A DNA stretch of 64,000 nucleotides from Panorpa germanica (lineage: Eukaryota; Arthropoda; Insecta; Mecoptera; Panorpidae): NCBI GenBank assembly GCA_963678705.1, contig OY783203.1, forward strand, positions 29,246,535-29,310,534, read 5' to 3'. Shown here in pieces: positions 1-11,092 of the stretch. Positions within the stretch are counted from its first letter, which is position 1, and each line of letters begins with the position of its first letter. The notes under the pieces were generated by a model. It saw nothing but the letters and a program-made list of their open reading frames with translations, made no database searches and was not told the DNA's origin. The translations under genes were made by a program, and so were the position numbers.

Positions 1-1049
1 CCTCATGCAGTGAATTAAATGGTTTACCAAAATGGGATTTAGTAGTATCAGATACATATCCGTTATTAGGAGCAGATGGAGCTTTTTGTTGATCGCAAGT
101 TAATGCTTTAACCACTGTACACGTAGGCACTTCAAAATCCCAAGTACCTGCAAAAAAATGTATAATATAACGATTATATCGTTTAGGTAACTTAAGGGTA
201 TTTATTTAACAACTACCATTCTCTTGACAGGTTAGAATATTTTCTCCAACAATTTTAGTTGAACAATTAAACTCAGCTTGGGTCCAAACTGGAATATAAA
301 GATCAGCAACATCCACTGGTAATTCAGAGAGGTACTCGATAGTTCCACCTTCGGGAGCTCGAAGATAATCACATTGCACACCTGTGGTAAAAGAAATTAA
401 GCAATATTCATGTAAATTACATTTTATCTTAAAACCTTTGATGTTATTAAATACACTGATCTTGCTGCAATTAATTGATCCTTGCTTTACTCAAGATCTA
501 CCTCGGTATTCTTATTTAATGTAACACTGTGAATGTAAACATTCAATTGAGGTAATAGAAACATAGTTACAGATAACAAATCACCTGCACAAATTGGTTT
601 CTTTCCAGACCATGAACCATTATTTAAACACACCCGAATTTCTTCTCCTTGTAAAGTAAATCCTTCATTACAGACATAAGTAATAGTATCATTAAAAAAG
701 TAGGATTTTCCCCTAATGTCTCCATCTCGTAGATATCCTGGAAAGCCGCATTTCTTACCTAAAGGTACATTCATATAAATCATCATATTACACATTTGAA
801 ATATCTTATTATAATTTACTATATAATTTTCATTTAATATTTACGTAAACAAACTGGATTATGTCCCTCCCATTGTGATGTTTTGGAACAACGACGTATA
901 AACAAATTTTCTTTGATATTTTTTTTAGCTATCCACAAGCCATATCCAGTGGAACAAGAATAAACAGCACTATTGTTTACGAAATCAATTTTTCCATTTT
1001 CCAAAATTAAATCCAATGAGCAATTTTTACAAAACCACGATTCTTGAAT
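1..1049 (-). CDS. SVEP1: SVEP1 exons 25-28: first sushi modules after the pentraxin domain
   Basis: Exon 25 (845-1049) is one sushi module ending QWEGHNPVC. Exon 26 (585-758) is a complete sushi (CGFPGYLRDG to SWSGKKPIC). Exons 27 and 28 (217-381 and 1-147) make a third, ending TWDFEVPTC. A fourth sushi begins in exon 28 (LTCDQQKAPSAPNNGYVSD) and runs off the window. In SVEP1 a long sushi array follows here, so the gene is simply cut by the window edge. Confidence 0.88.
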
Positions 1050-4000
1050 CTGTAATTAATAAACATTGTATTAAGCATTTTAAAGATATGTTAATTTTAT
1101 TTGCATTAATACCAGTGAAACGGAAAAATTTCTAGTAGGTGAGAAAGCTTTTGAGAGAAGAAAAACTGTTCGAAGCTTGAAAACATCTCAGCTGTTCGAC
1201 TCTACGAGTTGCAATAAGTGACACATCTGTATATATACAAAGAATAATTTCTTTTTTAGCCACTCGAAATCTTTTCGTTTTACTGGTACTTCCTGTATAT
1301 ACTTTAATGTCCCCGTGAATGTGAAATTTAAGATCTGCCCACGTGTAGACATTTCCGTAATAATGATCGCAGTTGCTAATCAGATCCAATATTTCTTTTT
1401 GTGATAGTACTCTATCCCAAGTATCTAAATGCGATATTTTTCCTAAAAATGATTCTGATTCGCTAAAGCTAGATCCTAGACTATCTTGTTCTTGGCCAAC
1501 AATTAATGTGCCATTGGCTAAAACATAGGAGAAACGTAAGAGAATTACATATGAAATAACTTATATACATATTTAATTTATTGATTACCTTTTATCACGC
1601 TGCCAACACCTAAACCACTTCCCATTTTCTTTAACTTTCCATCTAAATATATTTTATAGTTTCCATTGATATTTGTCCATGTGACACATACGAAGTGCCA
1701 TGATCCATCATTTGCCAGTACATCCGTAATTCTGTATTCTCCATTTACGTAAAATACAAATCTGGGAATAACACTCTTATAATAAGAAAATTGATGCCAT
1801 GAAATAAATTTTTATATAAAGACAGCAAGAGTTTTTATCAAATAAATTACCCATTATAATCTGTGATTGTAAATGCATTATCAGTATCAACTGTTGCGTA
1901 GGAGAAAATTGTTCCGTAGTTGAACGTATCATGGCTTTGTAACCAAACACATATCGAAATCTGGAAAAATCACATTAATAAGAAGATTCTTGTATTATAT
2001 AAAAGAAAAACTGTTAAAGTACTGCATGTACCTCCGTTAAATCATTGTTTGGACCATCCACCTTAATATAATCTGTGATTCCTGATCTCAAAAACTGCAG
2101 AATGAAATCTGGTTCACTTTTACTTTCACAATTTGGACCATAATAAGTTTTGTCACATTTACATGTAATTTCGTTTTTTTCTTCTCCTGTTTCAATATTT
2201 AACACAGAATTTGAAGTACATTTTCCATTTAATCCACATGAATTTTCTTCACAAGGATCTACAACGTCCTTACATTCAACTCCTTTATATCCTTTAGGAC
2301 ATTCGCACTTGTAACTACGTCTTGTTGTATTTTCGTCTTCAAGATTAATACATATTGAATTAGTGTGACATGGTAGAAAATCACAAGGTCTTAAGTGGCA
2401 TCGACGGCCCATGAATCCTGGAGCACATTTGCAAAAGAATCCAGCCTCCAAGTTCTGACAAATTCCTGCCACTCCGCAAGGTGCATCTAAGCAAGACTCG
2501 CTTATCGTTTCACAAAAAGAACCTAATCCAAAATATAGAATTTTTCTGTTAAATGCATTGGTTCAATAATTTCTGATAAGCCGAGAATTAAACCATTTAA
2601 CAAACCAGTAAATTTGGAGGAACACAAACAAGAAGGCTCATCATTTAAAACGGAGCAAACTCCATTGTTGCGGCAAATATTTTGCTGGATGCAGACGCTA
2701 TCAGCTTCTTCACAATGTTTTCCAGAAAATCCCTTTCTACATATACAATTATAGGTTCCATTTCTTGGATTATTCTCCTCACACGTACCTCCATTATAGC
2801 AAGGACTAGATTCACAGGAGTTATTCAACATTTCACAGCGTGATCCTTGAAAAGTTGCGTTGTAAATGAGTATAAAGTCATGAAAATTTTAAATAGTATG
2901 TACTATTAATACTACCTGTAAATCCATCTTCACAGATACAATTTGCAGTATCAAGCTTATCCACCACACATTTCCCACGACCATTACATAACTGCCCTTT
3001 ACAAGGGTTGACCTTTTGCACACAGTCTGTTTGGTTTCGAGATCCACGACTGACGGTGATGTAACCTTCTGGACATTTCTGGCACGATATTTGATTATAT
3101 ATTGATTGATATTCACCAATCACACATTTCCTACAAAATGGCATAAGACTTGTGTGGGTTCTGTTTATTTTAGGATTCTTATTTCTGCGAACCCTTCCAA
3201 AAGTTCCGGGAGGACATTCTCCTAAGATAATTATTTAAACTTTTGTAAATACATACATTTATGAACTTGTAGATTTAAAATATATATTTTCTGTTAAAAT
3301 AAAAACCTTTGCAATCAGATAAATTTTTCGAATGTGCTTTTTTAGTAGAAGTATGTAATGGGCACTTAGTGCACGCCAAGCTTCCTGGAGTTGAACTGTA
3401 CGATCCGATGGGGCAGGTTTGGCATGCATTAGTTGCATTGTTGTGAAACGTTCCTGGAGGGCACTGAACTAAAAATAAAATAAAGGTACTAAGACAATAG
3501 ATATAGATGTAAGAAAATCCAGTTATTCTACCAGTTATTCAATAAATCTATAATTACCACACTTAGATCTCTTAGGAGCACTTCCTATTCCACATGTAAT
3601 AGTCTCTTTAATTTCCAAATTTTTAATTTTTATTTGTAGCTTCTTTAATTCTATTAATGTTGCTTCATCTTTAAATTCAAGTAAATTTATTTGCCTAATT
3701 TGATTTTTTAGTTTAACGTATCTTTTGTTTGCAGCTTCTCCTTTTTGAGAAACATTTCCAACTAATGTAAATTTCATATCAATTTTACTTCGTTTTTTCT
3801 TTCTTTTATTAATTTTCTTTTGTATTGGTTTTTCTATATCAGTGTTTCTTTTCCTTCGGAAATCTATCTTGTTAGTCTCTTCTTCTAATATTTCTTGTAT
3901 AATCTCAGTACAGGACGCAATTGCATCTTTAAGATCACAGTTCAAGTCATTTCCACAAAGTTGTTCGATACTTGAATTTATATTATTTTTCATTTCCTCT

Positions 4001-7000
4001 TGAAGCTGAACAAATAAAAGAAGAAATTCTAATTTAGGTAATTCAAAGTAATGTTAAAAATTGTTTTTAGTTTCCTATAAGTACGGCCGTAAACACAGAT
4101 CTGACATCGAGGCAACGAGGGTACTTTTTTGGGAGTGGGGATGACTTCCTTAAAGAGTCAGGAGTGGTGTAAGTACCGTCAACGAGTAACCCAAAATATC
4201 ACCAAATCAATACTACTGGGCCATGCTTAGTTGTTAGTATGACAATATGCATCAAATAAAATATGAATTTATTTTCTATTAAACCGGTATTACCTTAGCT
4301 ATCAAAGCAGAATCATTACAAATAGGTTGCTCTGTTTCCAAAGTAACCACAGTATTTGTTTCAAATGAATTTGGTAGCTGAGTGACTGCAACATAATTTA
4401 ATTATATTAACATATAATAAACAAATTGTATATTAATCCATATTAATATTATACCTGTACAATTCGGTATCATATCAATGGAATCTGAATACCACACAGC
4501 ATCAGTGTTTTGGCAGCTAAATTCTAAGGATGATTCGTTCCTAATAGCAAAGGCGTATCCTTCTTGACAAGTGATAACGCAGTTCATACCAGTCTCTATT
4601 TCGTTACAAGTTTTCTCAGCGTTATTTGGCGATATAATCTCATTGCATTGACCGACTAAAAAATATCATACAAAGAATGTACCTTGATCACTTATTTAAA
4701 ACAATATCAAACACTCTTACCTTGCAACGTTAAATTGAGAATGCAAGTATTTGTGTTGTTGAACTCATCAGTTGCGATGTATTTTATATTGTGCTCGCCG
4801 AGCGAATAAAAACCAAATTCATGACTCTTGTTAATCTGGAAAGACAGATTAGAAAACAATTGATCTACAGGTTTGATAATATGTTCAAAACATCTTTTTC
4901 ATTTACTTTTAAAGGTGTGTGACTGTTATCATAAAATATAGGAAGATCCCAAGTGATATTTGCTCCATTTATATTATCGGTGATATATTCAGGTGGATCA
5001 AAACAATTTTCAATAGTAGGAGGTTCTTCATCTGAAATAAAATCATAATGTCCATTACTGACGCGTTCAAAGATTTAATCATTTATTATAATTTATTAGG
5101 TATCTTTTAAATTAAAGTTTTTCAATAGCCATTTAATAAGTTTATTAAATTACCTATAATGCTAATTGTAAAGTTGCATCTCGCTTTGTTTCTAAAAGCG
5201 TCCATGGCAATAAAAGTAATAGTGTGGTTTCCTAAATAGAGTTTAATTCCTTCAGAGGGAACTGCTGGTTTGGACCAAATAACAAAGTTTACATCGGCTG
5301 CGTCTATGAGTAAAAAGGACTATCATTACTTAATTAATCAAGAGCATATCTTCGGAATGAAATAATTCTCTTTGGTGTTAAGGGTTTTTCTCACTTATCA
5401 TATTAACAAAGGAGCAGTCATACCTGTGACATTTGGCTGAGGGAAATCATAGAAAACTGAATAGTTTTTCAAAGCTTCTGTAGCTTGAACAACGTTATCG
5501 GGGCACTGTATATTGGGGGGTGTTTGATCTAAAACAAATAATTGGTGCAATTCCTCAGTGTTTAATTACTTTCATACCTTTTCTCAACAAAAATCTATTA
5601 CCAATGCACTTTGATGTTTTCGTTCGATCAGACCACTGAGCAATTTTTCTCCCAACACATGTTCTTATGGGAGGTCCTTTTGCAATGTAGCCAGGGTTGC
5701 ATTTTACTTCACATTTCTTACCATGAGGAGATTTTTCGGTAGAGCAATTTACTGGAAAATATTCCCCAAATGCAACTGGAGGTAACGGTTGGCAAATTAA
5801 AGCTGAAATTAAATATACATGATAATTTTAAAGCAATCATTATTGCATAATTCAAAAAATATGTATCCTTACATTTGCAGTAGGCATTAAGGCCATCCCA
5901 TTTGGATAAAGGAAGACAGTTTCTTATTTTAGAACCAACTAATGAGCTTCCTTTTGGACATTTAAACGTACACTCTGTATCAATTGGCATTTCATTTGTA
6001 AATAAAGTTTCATTTTCAGAAGAATTCTTTTTAATTATATTTATATTTTCAGAAAAATCTTTATACGTCAGTCCAAGATCATCGTTTTTACATTGAATTA
6101 TTTCCTTGTGTGAAAATTGTAAAGGGGGGCAAGTCTTCACTGAAAAAATTAACACATATAATTTCAAAAAGAATCGGAATTTCAGTAAAAAAGTATAAAC
6201 TAAATACCAAGACATTTCGGCTCAATGCCAGACCAAGTTTCGTTAAGCTGGCAATGACGAACACTGCTTCCTATAAAATTTAATAAAAGCTTTAGAAACT
6301 ATAGATATTTTTCTAAAATTCGATCACAAGAACTTACCAACTAATTGGTAACCGGACTTACAACGGACACCACAACCTGCATAAAGTACGTGGCTACATT
6401 CTGACGGCTGATTCACAAAATATCCATTAGTAGGTGGATTCAATTTTGGACATGTTTTAACTAAAAGGTAAAACAATTATAGTAGCCCTAAATATACATA
6501 CATATATGCCTGATAAATTAAAAAAGTTCGCTTACCTTCGCATTTCAAACCACTGCTTCTAAAACCCGGTTTACATTTACAAGCGGAAATATCTGTAGCT
6601 GGTTGCAATTCCGTTATGTGATTGATATCCGGGCATGGCTTACATAGGTTCCAACTGTCCCAGTAAGTTCCCTTTGGGCAAACTAAATCAAAATGTATTC
6701 GAATTAACTACTTATCTAATACGATATATACCATAAAGTAAACTAATATATTATTGCATACGTGTACAAGAATTAATGAGACCAGATCCATAATAACCAG
6801 GACTACAGACACAGGAATAATGTCCAGAATTTGTGCCACAACTACAAGCTGCATTCTTATCACAACAATTTTCGTTATGAGAGTCATCATCTTCACATAA
6901 GAAATTACATAAAGAATTATTTGACACCGGTACTTTGTGTCCAGCGTGAAGATCTGGAAAATATCATATAATGCAACCTTAGAAAGAAATTATGAAATAT

Positions 7001-9819
7001 CAAAGAATAGCGAATGACAGCTACTCATTAGTATTTGCAACAAATTTTAGAACAATCGTAAAGATAAATGTTTAATGATATAAAATCACTAAGAACAGAA
7101 AGAAAGAACAGAAAATAGAATTGCTAGCTAATTTTCAAACCCCATAAAATATTCCTATTTTTATCTATAATGTATAATGAATTATATTATAATATACAAA
7201 TATGTATGTATTATACAAAATGAGAAAGGAAACAGATACTGGGAAAGTAGAGAGGAAAGAATGTGTAGAGTGTGCGGAACGGTAGGACGAAAAGCTGGAG
7301 CACATTAAGTTTGATTGTAAGGAAAAAGTAGTGAGCATGATGAATATTGGGCAGCTATTAAAGGGAGGCAGTAAAGGAAAGATGTGGATGGCGGAAATAG
7401 AAAAAAGGAAAGAAAAAAAGGACAATAAATAAGCTCGTAGCTAGGTTGCATGGGAAAAATGAAGAGAGACGAAGTACTAAAAGAGGCAGTGAAGGGAAGC
7501 AGGAGAAAGAGAGAAGTAGCGAGGAAACAGTTAAACTTCAGTCCAGAAAAATAGAGGATTTGCGGAAAGGAGATAAGGACAAGAGGTGGATGATGGAGAT
7601 AGACACAATAATAAAATAGTAAAGGAAGAGAGTCAAGAAGAAATAGTAAAAGAAGAGAGTCAAAAGTAAATAGTAAAGATATAGGGTTTATGTCTGTAAT
7701 AGACATAAGTGGAGAAGTGAAAACGAAGAGAGAAGGCAGGAAGGATAGTGAAAAGATAGTAGAGGGTTTGTCGAGAGAAGGCAAGAGGTGAGAGACGGAG
7801 ATACAGGCAAGAAGTAAGGAGAAGCAGGAAACGGTGAGAATGAAGGAGGAGTAGGGGACATGAAGAGAGAGGATCAAGAAAAGAAGAAACAGAAAGTACT
7901 ATTCGAAGTAGTAATAGTCTAGAATAATTTAAGTTTAGTTTTAAGTTTGAATTATATGAAATGCATTAAAAAATATAATAATTTAGATTGTAAAGCCGAA
8001 AGGCACACAATTAATATAATAAATAAATAATATATTACACAAATATAATTTAATTAGAATTTTCGAACGAAATGAAAGAAATATTTGATTGTTAACAAGC
8101 ATTTTAGTTACGGTTTAAAACAATGCACTCTTATTTTAAAAATATAACGTTGTAAGGTCAGTGGCAGACGTATTCCTATTACTATTATAGTTTACCCATA
8201 TGGAGAGCACTAGCAAGACTTTCAAATTGCATGAAACTATCCAAAAGATAACTGTGGAGTTCCCCCGGTTCTGAAGATATTCTGTAAAGTTCACCTTGGT
8301 TCCCATTTTGAATTCCTAAAACAAATATAAATGTCAATCAGAATCAAATTCAATAATTAAATTATTAAAATATTTAAAAGTTTATTAAATTGCATCTTAC
8401 CAATGGTAAAAATAGTAATATATGATCTTTTTAACTCTTCTGCAATTAGGGATGGATCACCTCCATTAGAAAAGCCATCAGTTATTAAAAATAGTACTTT
8501 TAAACTATCTTGCCGAGCTGTGGCAAATATTTTCTGAAAAAGTGAACATTATAGTCAAAATAGTTTTCATATAATATCATTGCATTCAGAAACCGATACA
8601 TTTTAATATTTAAAAGAATAGATTTTTGAAGAAATATGGAAAACAGTTCATATTTAAATTTTCTAAATTATTACACTCACCTGCGCTTCTAGAAAGGCAC
8701 CAAGAGTGTATGTACCCCCACCGATGTACTTAATTCTTGGTAGTTCATATTTCAACAACAAACACTTGTCGTTGGCTACATCTGGTTTCGAAACTTGATC
8801 AACATGACGTATCTACAAAGAGTTTATTATTAATAAAGATCAATATTTAACCTCTTCGAGGATACTTATAGTACAAAGACGCACTTATCTTTTTATAATC
8901 ATAACTACTGGCAATAACAAAGAAAATAAAAATTTGATGATAACTTATTCACTGAATAGGTAAAACAAAAATCTTATAGCGTGACAAAATGTACGAATAA
9001 ACAGACCAATTTGACGTAATCCTCTTCTTACAATATTTTGATTGCATTTAAAATATAATCAGATTCAACGAAATACAGACAAACGCAGAAAGTATAGCGG
9101 TGGTCTGCAGTTCGAATTCAAGATACAGCGGCATAAGGTTAATGCCTTAACTTAATATTGACAGAAAGCCAAAGATTTTAAGGTTCATTTAACATAAAAA
9201 TATTATCACCTACAAAAAAATGTTAAAAACCTTTTTGTAATTATACTCATAAACCTACTTATTTAAGGATTATTAGAGTAATAAAAAGATATTAGGTAAT
9301 AGCTTATTTGAATTTTTAAGTTACATTATAGTTACATTATACTTCATCTAAACTGAAACTAGTATTTTAGGTAATATACATATTTTGTGTTTAGCTTTAA
9401 CAGGAAGCCGAACTTACGACTCGATCCTGACTGCTGTAAGTGACAACTGCAACTCTAGTGTGGTTAAAACTGACTGTAAAATCACTTAACATTTTTTTTA
9501 CAAATTTTATTTCACTATTAAAATTATGTTGACCTACACTTGAACTAGAATCAATTAAAAACACCAAATCTAATTTATTATTTTGATATTTTATTTTATT
9601 TATATTATTTTTAAATATTGGTCCCAAAAAATCAATTTTTGATTTTAAAACAGAATTTATTAATTTATCATTATTTTTGATAACTTTTTTATTTCCAAAA
9701 TTTAAATAACTTTCATAATTACTGTCGTATATTAAGTCATTATATTTTGTTTTAACAAAAATGTTATTTAGTTCTATTATAAATAGAATTCCAAGAAGAA
9801 TTTTTATTTGTTGGAACAT
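1..9819 (-). CDS. SVEP1: SVEP1-like secreted VWA/sushi/HYR/EGF/pentraxin protein, 5' part of gene
   Basis: Large extracellular mosaic protein; vertebrate SVEP1 is a secreted cell-adhesion and matrix protein. Reading the minus strand I can chain 28 coding exons with matching phases: 9418-9819, 8681-8812, 8401-8533, 8196-8315, 6762-6953, 6536-6682, 6338-6460, 6208-6270, 5873-6139, 5602-5802, 5424-5528, 5154-5303, 4907-5031, 4721-4835, 4455-4655, 4294-4385, 3558-4005, 3307-3468, 2916-3221, 2606-2845, 2032-2522, 1851-1960, 1589-1761, 1303-1517, 845-1049, 585-758, 217-381, 1-147 (open at the window edge). They give about 1,801 codons. The start at 9819 is followed by a hydrophobic signal peptide (LLGILFII). 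Domain order (VWA, EGF/ephrin-like, 3 sushi, 2 HYR, sushi-like, ephrin-like, EGF, pentraxin, sushi) matches SVEP1. Human SVEP1 is about 3,570 residues, so roughly half is expected beyond base 1. No frameshift or in-frame stop was seen. Most introns are short; intron 4 (6954-8195) is enlarged by a LINE fragment. Confidence 0.93.
1303..1960 (-). CDS. SVEP1: SVEP1 exons 22-24: pentraxin / laminin-G-like domain
   Basis: Continuing from the end of exon 21, exons 22 (1851-1960), 23 (1589-1761) and 24 (1303-1517) encode a pentraxin-like jelly roll. Visible signatures are TISICVWLQSH-type strands, YVNGEYRITD, the pentraxin core WHFVCVTWTN, YKIYLDGK and the closing LDTWDRVLSQKEI. Exon 23 starts at an acceptor TTCCCAG at 1762-1768, chosen because it restores the reading frame (phase 2) and the expected NGFVFYVNGE. 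Exon 24 ends at AAA with donor GTATAT, phase 0; the open frame reads on to 1132 but that extension looks unrelated to the family. Confidence 0.88.
2032..3221 (-). CDS. SVEP1: SVEP1 exons 19-21: ephrin-receptor-like and EGF repeats
   Basis: Exon 19 (2916-3221) begins with another ephrin-receptor-like repeat (CPPGTFGRVRRN) and ends in an EGF module. Exon 20 (2606-2845) holds EGF repeats with the CxCxxGFxGxxC signature (CICRKGFSGKHC) and ends within the next one (SKFTG). Exon 21 (2032-2522) completes that EGF and adds three more (CAPGFMGRRC, CPKGYKGVEC, CDKTYYGPNC), then leads into the pentraxin domain at SEPDFILQF. Spacing of cysteines is regular and no repeat is broken. EGF repeats just before a pentraxin domain match the SVEP1 order. 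Confidence 0.9.
3307..4655 (-). CDS. SVEP1: SVEP1 exons 15-18: sushi-like module, basic linker, ephrin-receptor-like repeat
   Basis: Exon 15 (4455-4655) is a sushi-like module (GMNCVITCQEGYAF). Exon 16 (4294-4385) is a short Thr/Glu-rich segment. Exon 17 (3558-4005) encodes about 149 residues with a helical, Lys/Arg-rich linker. The linker includes RRKR at about residues 906-909 (bases 3847-3858), which fits a furin-type site, and a lysine run KKINKRKKKR shortly after it. It then returns to a Cys module (CGIGSAPKRSKC). Exon 18 (3307-3468) is an ephrin-receptor-like GCC2/GCC3 repeat (CPPGTFHNNATNACQTCP). The exon 18 donor is GTTTTT, weak but phase-consistent. Confidence 0.85.
4721..5528 (-). 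CDS. SVEP1: SVEP1 exons 11-14: two HYR (hyalin repeat) domains
   Basis: Two HYR domains, each split over two exons. HYR1 covers 5424-5528 and 5154-5303 (about residues 594-678) and starts with TPPNIQCP, the usual PPxIxCP opening, then VIWSKPAVPSEG and GNHTITFIAMDAFRNKARC. HYR2 covers 4907-5031 and 4721-4835 (about residues 679-758) with ITWDLPIFYDNS and GEHNIKYIATDEFNNTNTC. HYR is an immunoglobulin-like fold linked to adhesion. A HYR pair following three sushi modules is a specific architectural signature of SVEP1. Confidence 0.9.
5602..6953 (-). CDS. SVEP1: SVEP1 exons 5-10: EGF-like, ephrin-receptor-like and three sushi modules
   Basis: Exon 5 (6762-6953) is a Cys-rich EGF-like module (SCVCSPGYYGSG). 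Exon 6 (6536-6682) is an ephrin-receptor-like repeat (CPKGTYWDSWNLCKPCP). Exons 7 and 8 (6338-6460, 6208-6270) together make sushi 1, ending with the canonical TWSGIEPKC. Exon 9 (5873-6139) is sushi 2, enlarged by a Ser/Asn/Glu-rich loop of about 25 residues. Exon 10 (5602-5802) is sushi 3. All exons are phase 1-1, the usual arrangement for shuffled extracellular modules. Every expected sushi Cys and Trp is visible. Confidence 0.9.
7150..8045 (+). mobile_element. 3' end of a non-LTR retrotransposon (LINE) in SVEP1 intron 4
   Basis: Plus-strand remnant, antisense to SVEP1. Around 7225-7325 a decayed frame reads RYWESREERMCRVCG and, after a frameshift, DEKLEHIKFDCKE. This is the CX2C...HX4C zinc-knuckle seen at the C-terminus of ORF2 in Jockey/R1/I-type LINEs. 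Purine-rich sequence follows, then a short GCC-GAAA-GGC hairpin near 7994 and a TAA-rich tail (AATAAATAAATAA). A second copy of the last 500 bases lies at 44390-44945. Frameshifts show it is dead. Confidence 0.7.
8196..9819 (-). CDS. SVEP1: SVEP1 exons 1-4: signal peptide and von Willebrand A domain
   Basis: Exons 1-4 encode residues 1-262. Residues 1 to about 23 are a signal peptide, followed by an Asn/Lys-rich linker. The VWA domain runs from about residue 83 to 262: the first strand ends in the MIDAS motif DxSxS (LVFLIDSSSSVG), the MIDAS threonine lies in GGGTYTLGA (exon 2), and the MIDAS aspartate is in FLITDGFSNGG (exon 3). Exon 4 supplies the last helix. All metal-coordinating positions are present, so this should be a ligand-binding A domain. 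Exon junction phases are 0, 0 and 1. Confidence 0.92.
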
Positions 9820-9825
9820 TTTGAT

Positions 9826-10080
9826 CTAAATTAAAATCACATTTGATCCTCTGCTTCTAGCCAATGTAATGATTCTCTGATTATGATTTGTCTTATTGTA
9901 AGTGCACGTGTTCAACGACATATATGCCGGCAAGCTACTGCCGCTGTCGGTGCCGCTGCCGCTGCCGATGCCGGTACCACTGTTGGTGGCGACAGCCTGA
10001 CCGATGTACTCATGTACTCTTGTCAGACTCCCAGAGAGTAAGAGCAGTTCACAATTACTCCAAGAAGACAGTGATTGCAT
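9826..10080 (-). other. 84-codon upstream ORF and GC-rich hexanucleotide patch before SVEP1
   Basis: Just upstream of the SVEP1 start is a GC-rich island in otherwise AT-rich DNA. A degenerate GCCGCT/GCCGGT hexamer tract at about 9930-9985 encodes a Gly/Ser run (GTGIGSGSGTDSGS) in a minus-strand ORF that stops 6 bases before the SVEP1 ATG. It could be an upstream ORF in the 5' UTR, or simply an open frame over a microsatellite. Nothing is recognisable in its protein. Confidence 0.3.
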
Positions 10081-10453
10081 TAATTCACAGATATCAAAAG
10101 TTATATTGTTTTAAATAACATAGTGGTATCATATGAATTTATAGGTTAGGTACGCAAGAAATTATCAGAATAAAGTAACACTTAACAACAGTTCTAGACG
10201 ATAGATACAAGGTTCATTTTATAATAATATAGAAAGCTAGAAACTGTAAACTCTAAATGAGAGCACAGGCTTTTAGCCCTATGTGATACATGTTATTGTA
10301 TTATTATTAAATGAACATACACTTGTCATAAGATTAAAAAGTTTCGTAATATTAGACAATTTTGAATGCAATATTTCTAATTATCTTCATAGACCTCGAT
10401 AATTCAAACATATACCAGCCGTGGTCTGATCAGTACCATACAACTTCGACTAT
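10081..10453. other. Intergenic, nothing recognised
   Basis: AT-rich sequence between the SVEP1 5' region and the next MITE. I see no convincing ORF, promoter or repeat boundary here. Confidence 0.5.
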
Positions 10454-11092
10454 AATGGGCTTGTGTCCTATGTCTTAATTTCTATAAAAGTGTACTATAT
10501 ATTGATAAAGTGGGTTACTAGAACCTCAAATGTTCAATTATTTTTTAATAACTCCTTATATGTTAGGAGATATTAACAATTAAAAAAGTCATTTTGTCTC
10601 TTTAATTATTAAAGGGATTCAACGTTGTACAAACTCCAAATGCATGTGACATCACAATCCTTGTGTAAGGTTACCAATCTTACAGATCATAAATCTCTGC
10701 TATATGTATTTATATATCAAAATATCAAATATTATTTACAGTTATTTCAAGGAACAATAAAATTTCAATATTATGTCTGCCTTAACAGGGTTAAATAAAG
10801 TAAAAACTTATTATTCTTTGACTTGACTTGATTATTTGAGTACCAACAGCTACAAAACATTACCACAACACTGACCTACTCAACAAATAACTGACGTTAA
10901 AATGCATTTCATGTCATACAAATATGGGCGACCATTTCCAGCGCTAAAACTACAATTCAAATTTTTAATTGCTATATCTCCGTCAATATTTAGATATTTA
11001 ATAAAATAGACACGCCAATACACATTTATTAACATCAATTTAAATCAACAATTGAAAAATCGACCACTAAAAAATGAGGACACAAGCCCATT
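10454..11092 (+). mobile_element. MITE-A copy 1 (TIR AATGGGCTTGTGTCC), 639 bp
   Basis: Begins AATGGGCTTGTGTCC and ends with its inverted complement. It has the same internal sequence as copies at 35235, 47325, 52008 and 57211 (for example AATAATAAGTTTTTA followed by the TTTAACCCTG stretch in the opposite orientation). No coding capacity. Target-site duplication is not clear, so I do not assign a superfamily. Confidence 0.75.

Noticed and set aside
1132-1302. Extension of SVEP1 exon 24 past 1303
   Set aside because: The open frame runs on, but only splicing at AAA|GTATAT (phase 0) joins correctly to the next sushi exon at 1049.
7305-7877. 190-codon minus-strand ORF
   Set aside because: It is the pyrimidine-rich complement of the LINE 3' region (Ser/Leu/Phe-only composition), not a protein gene.
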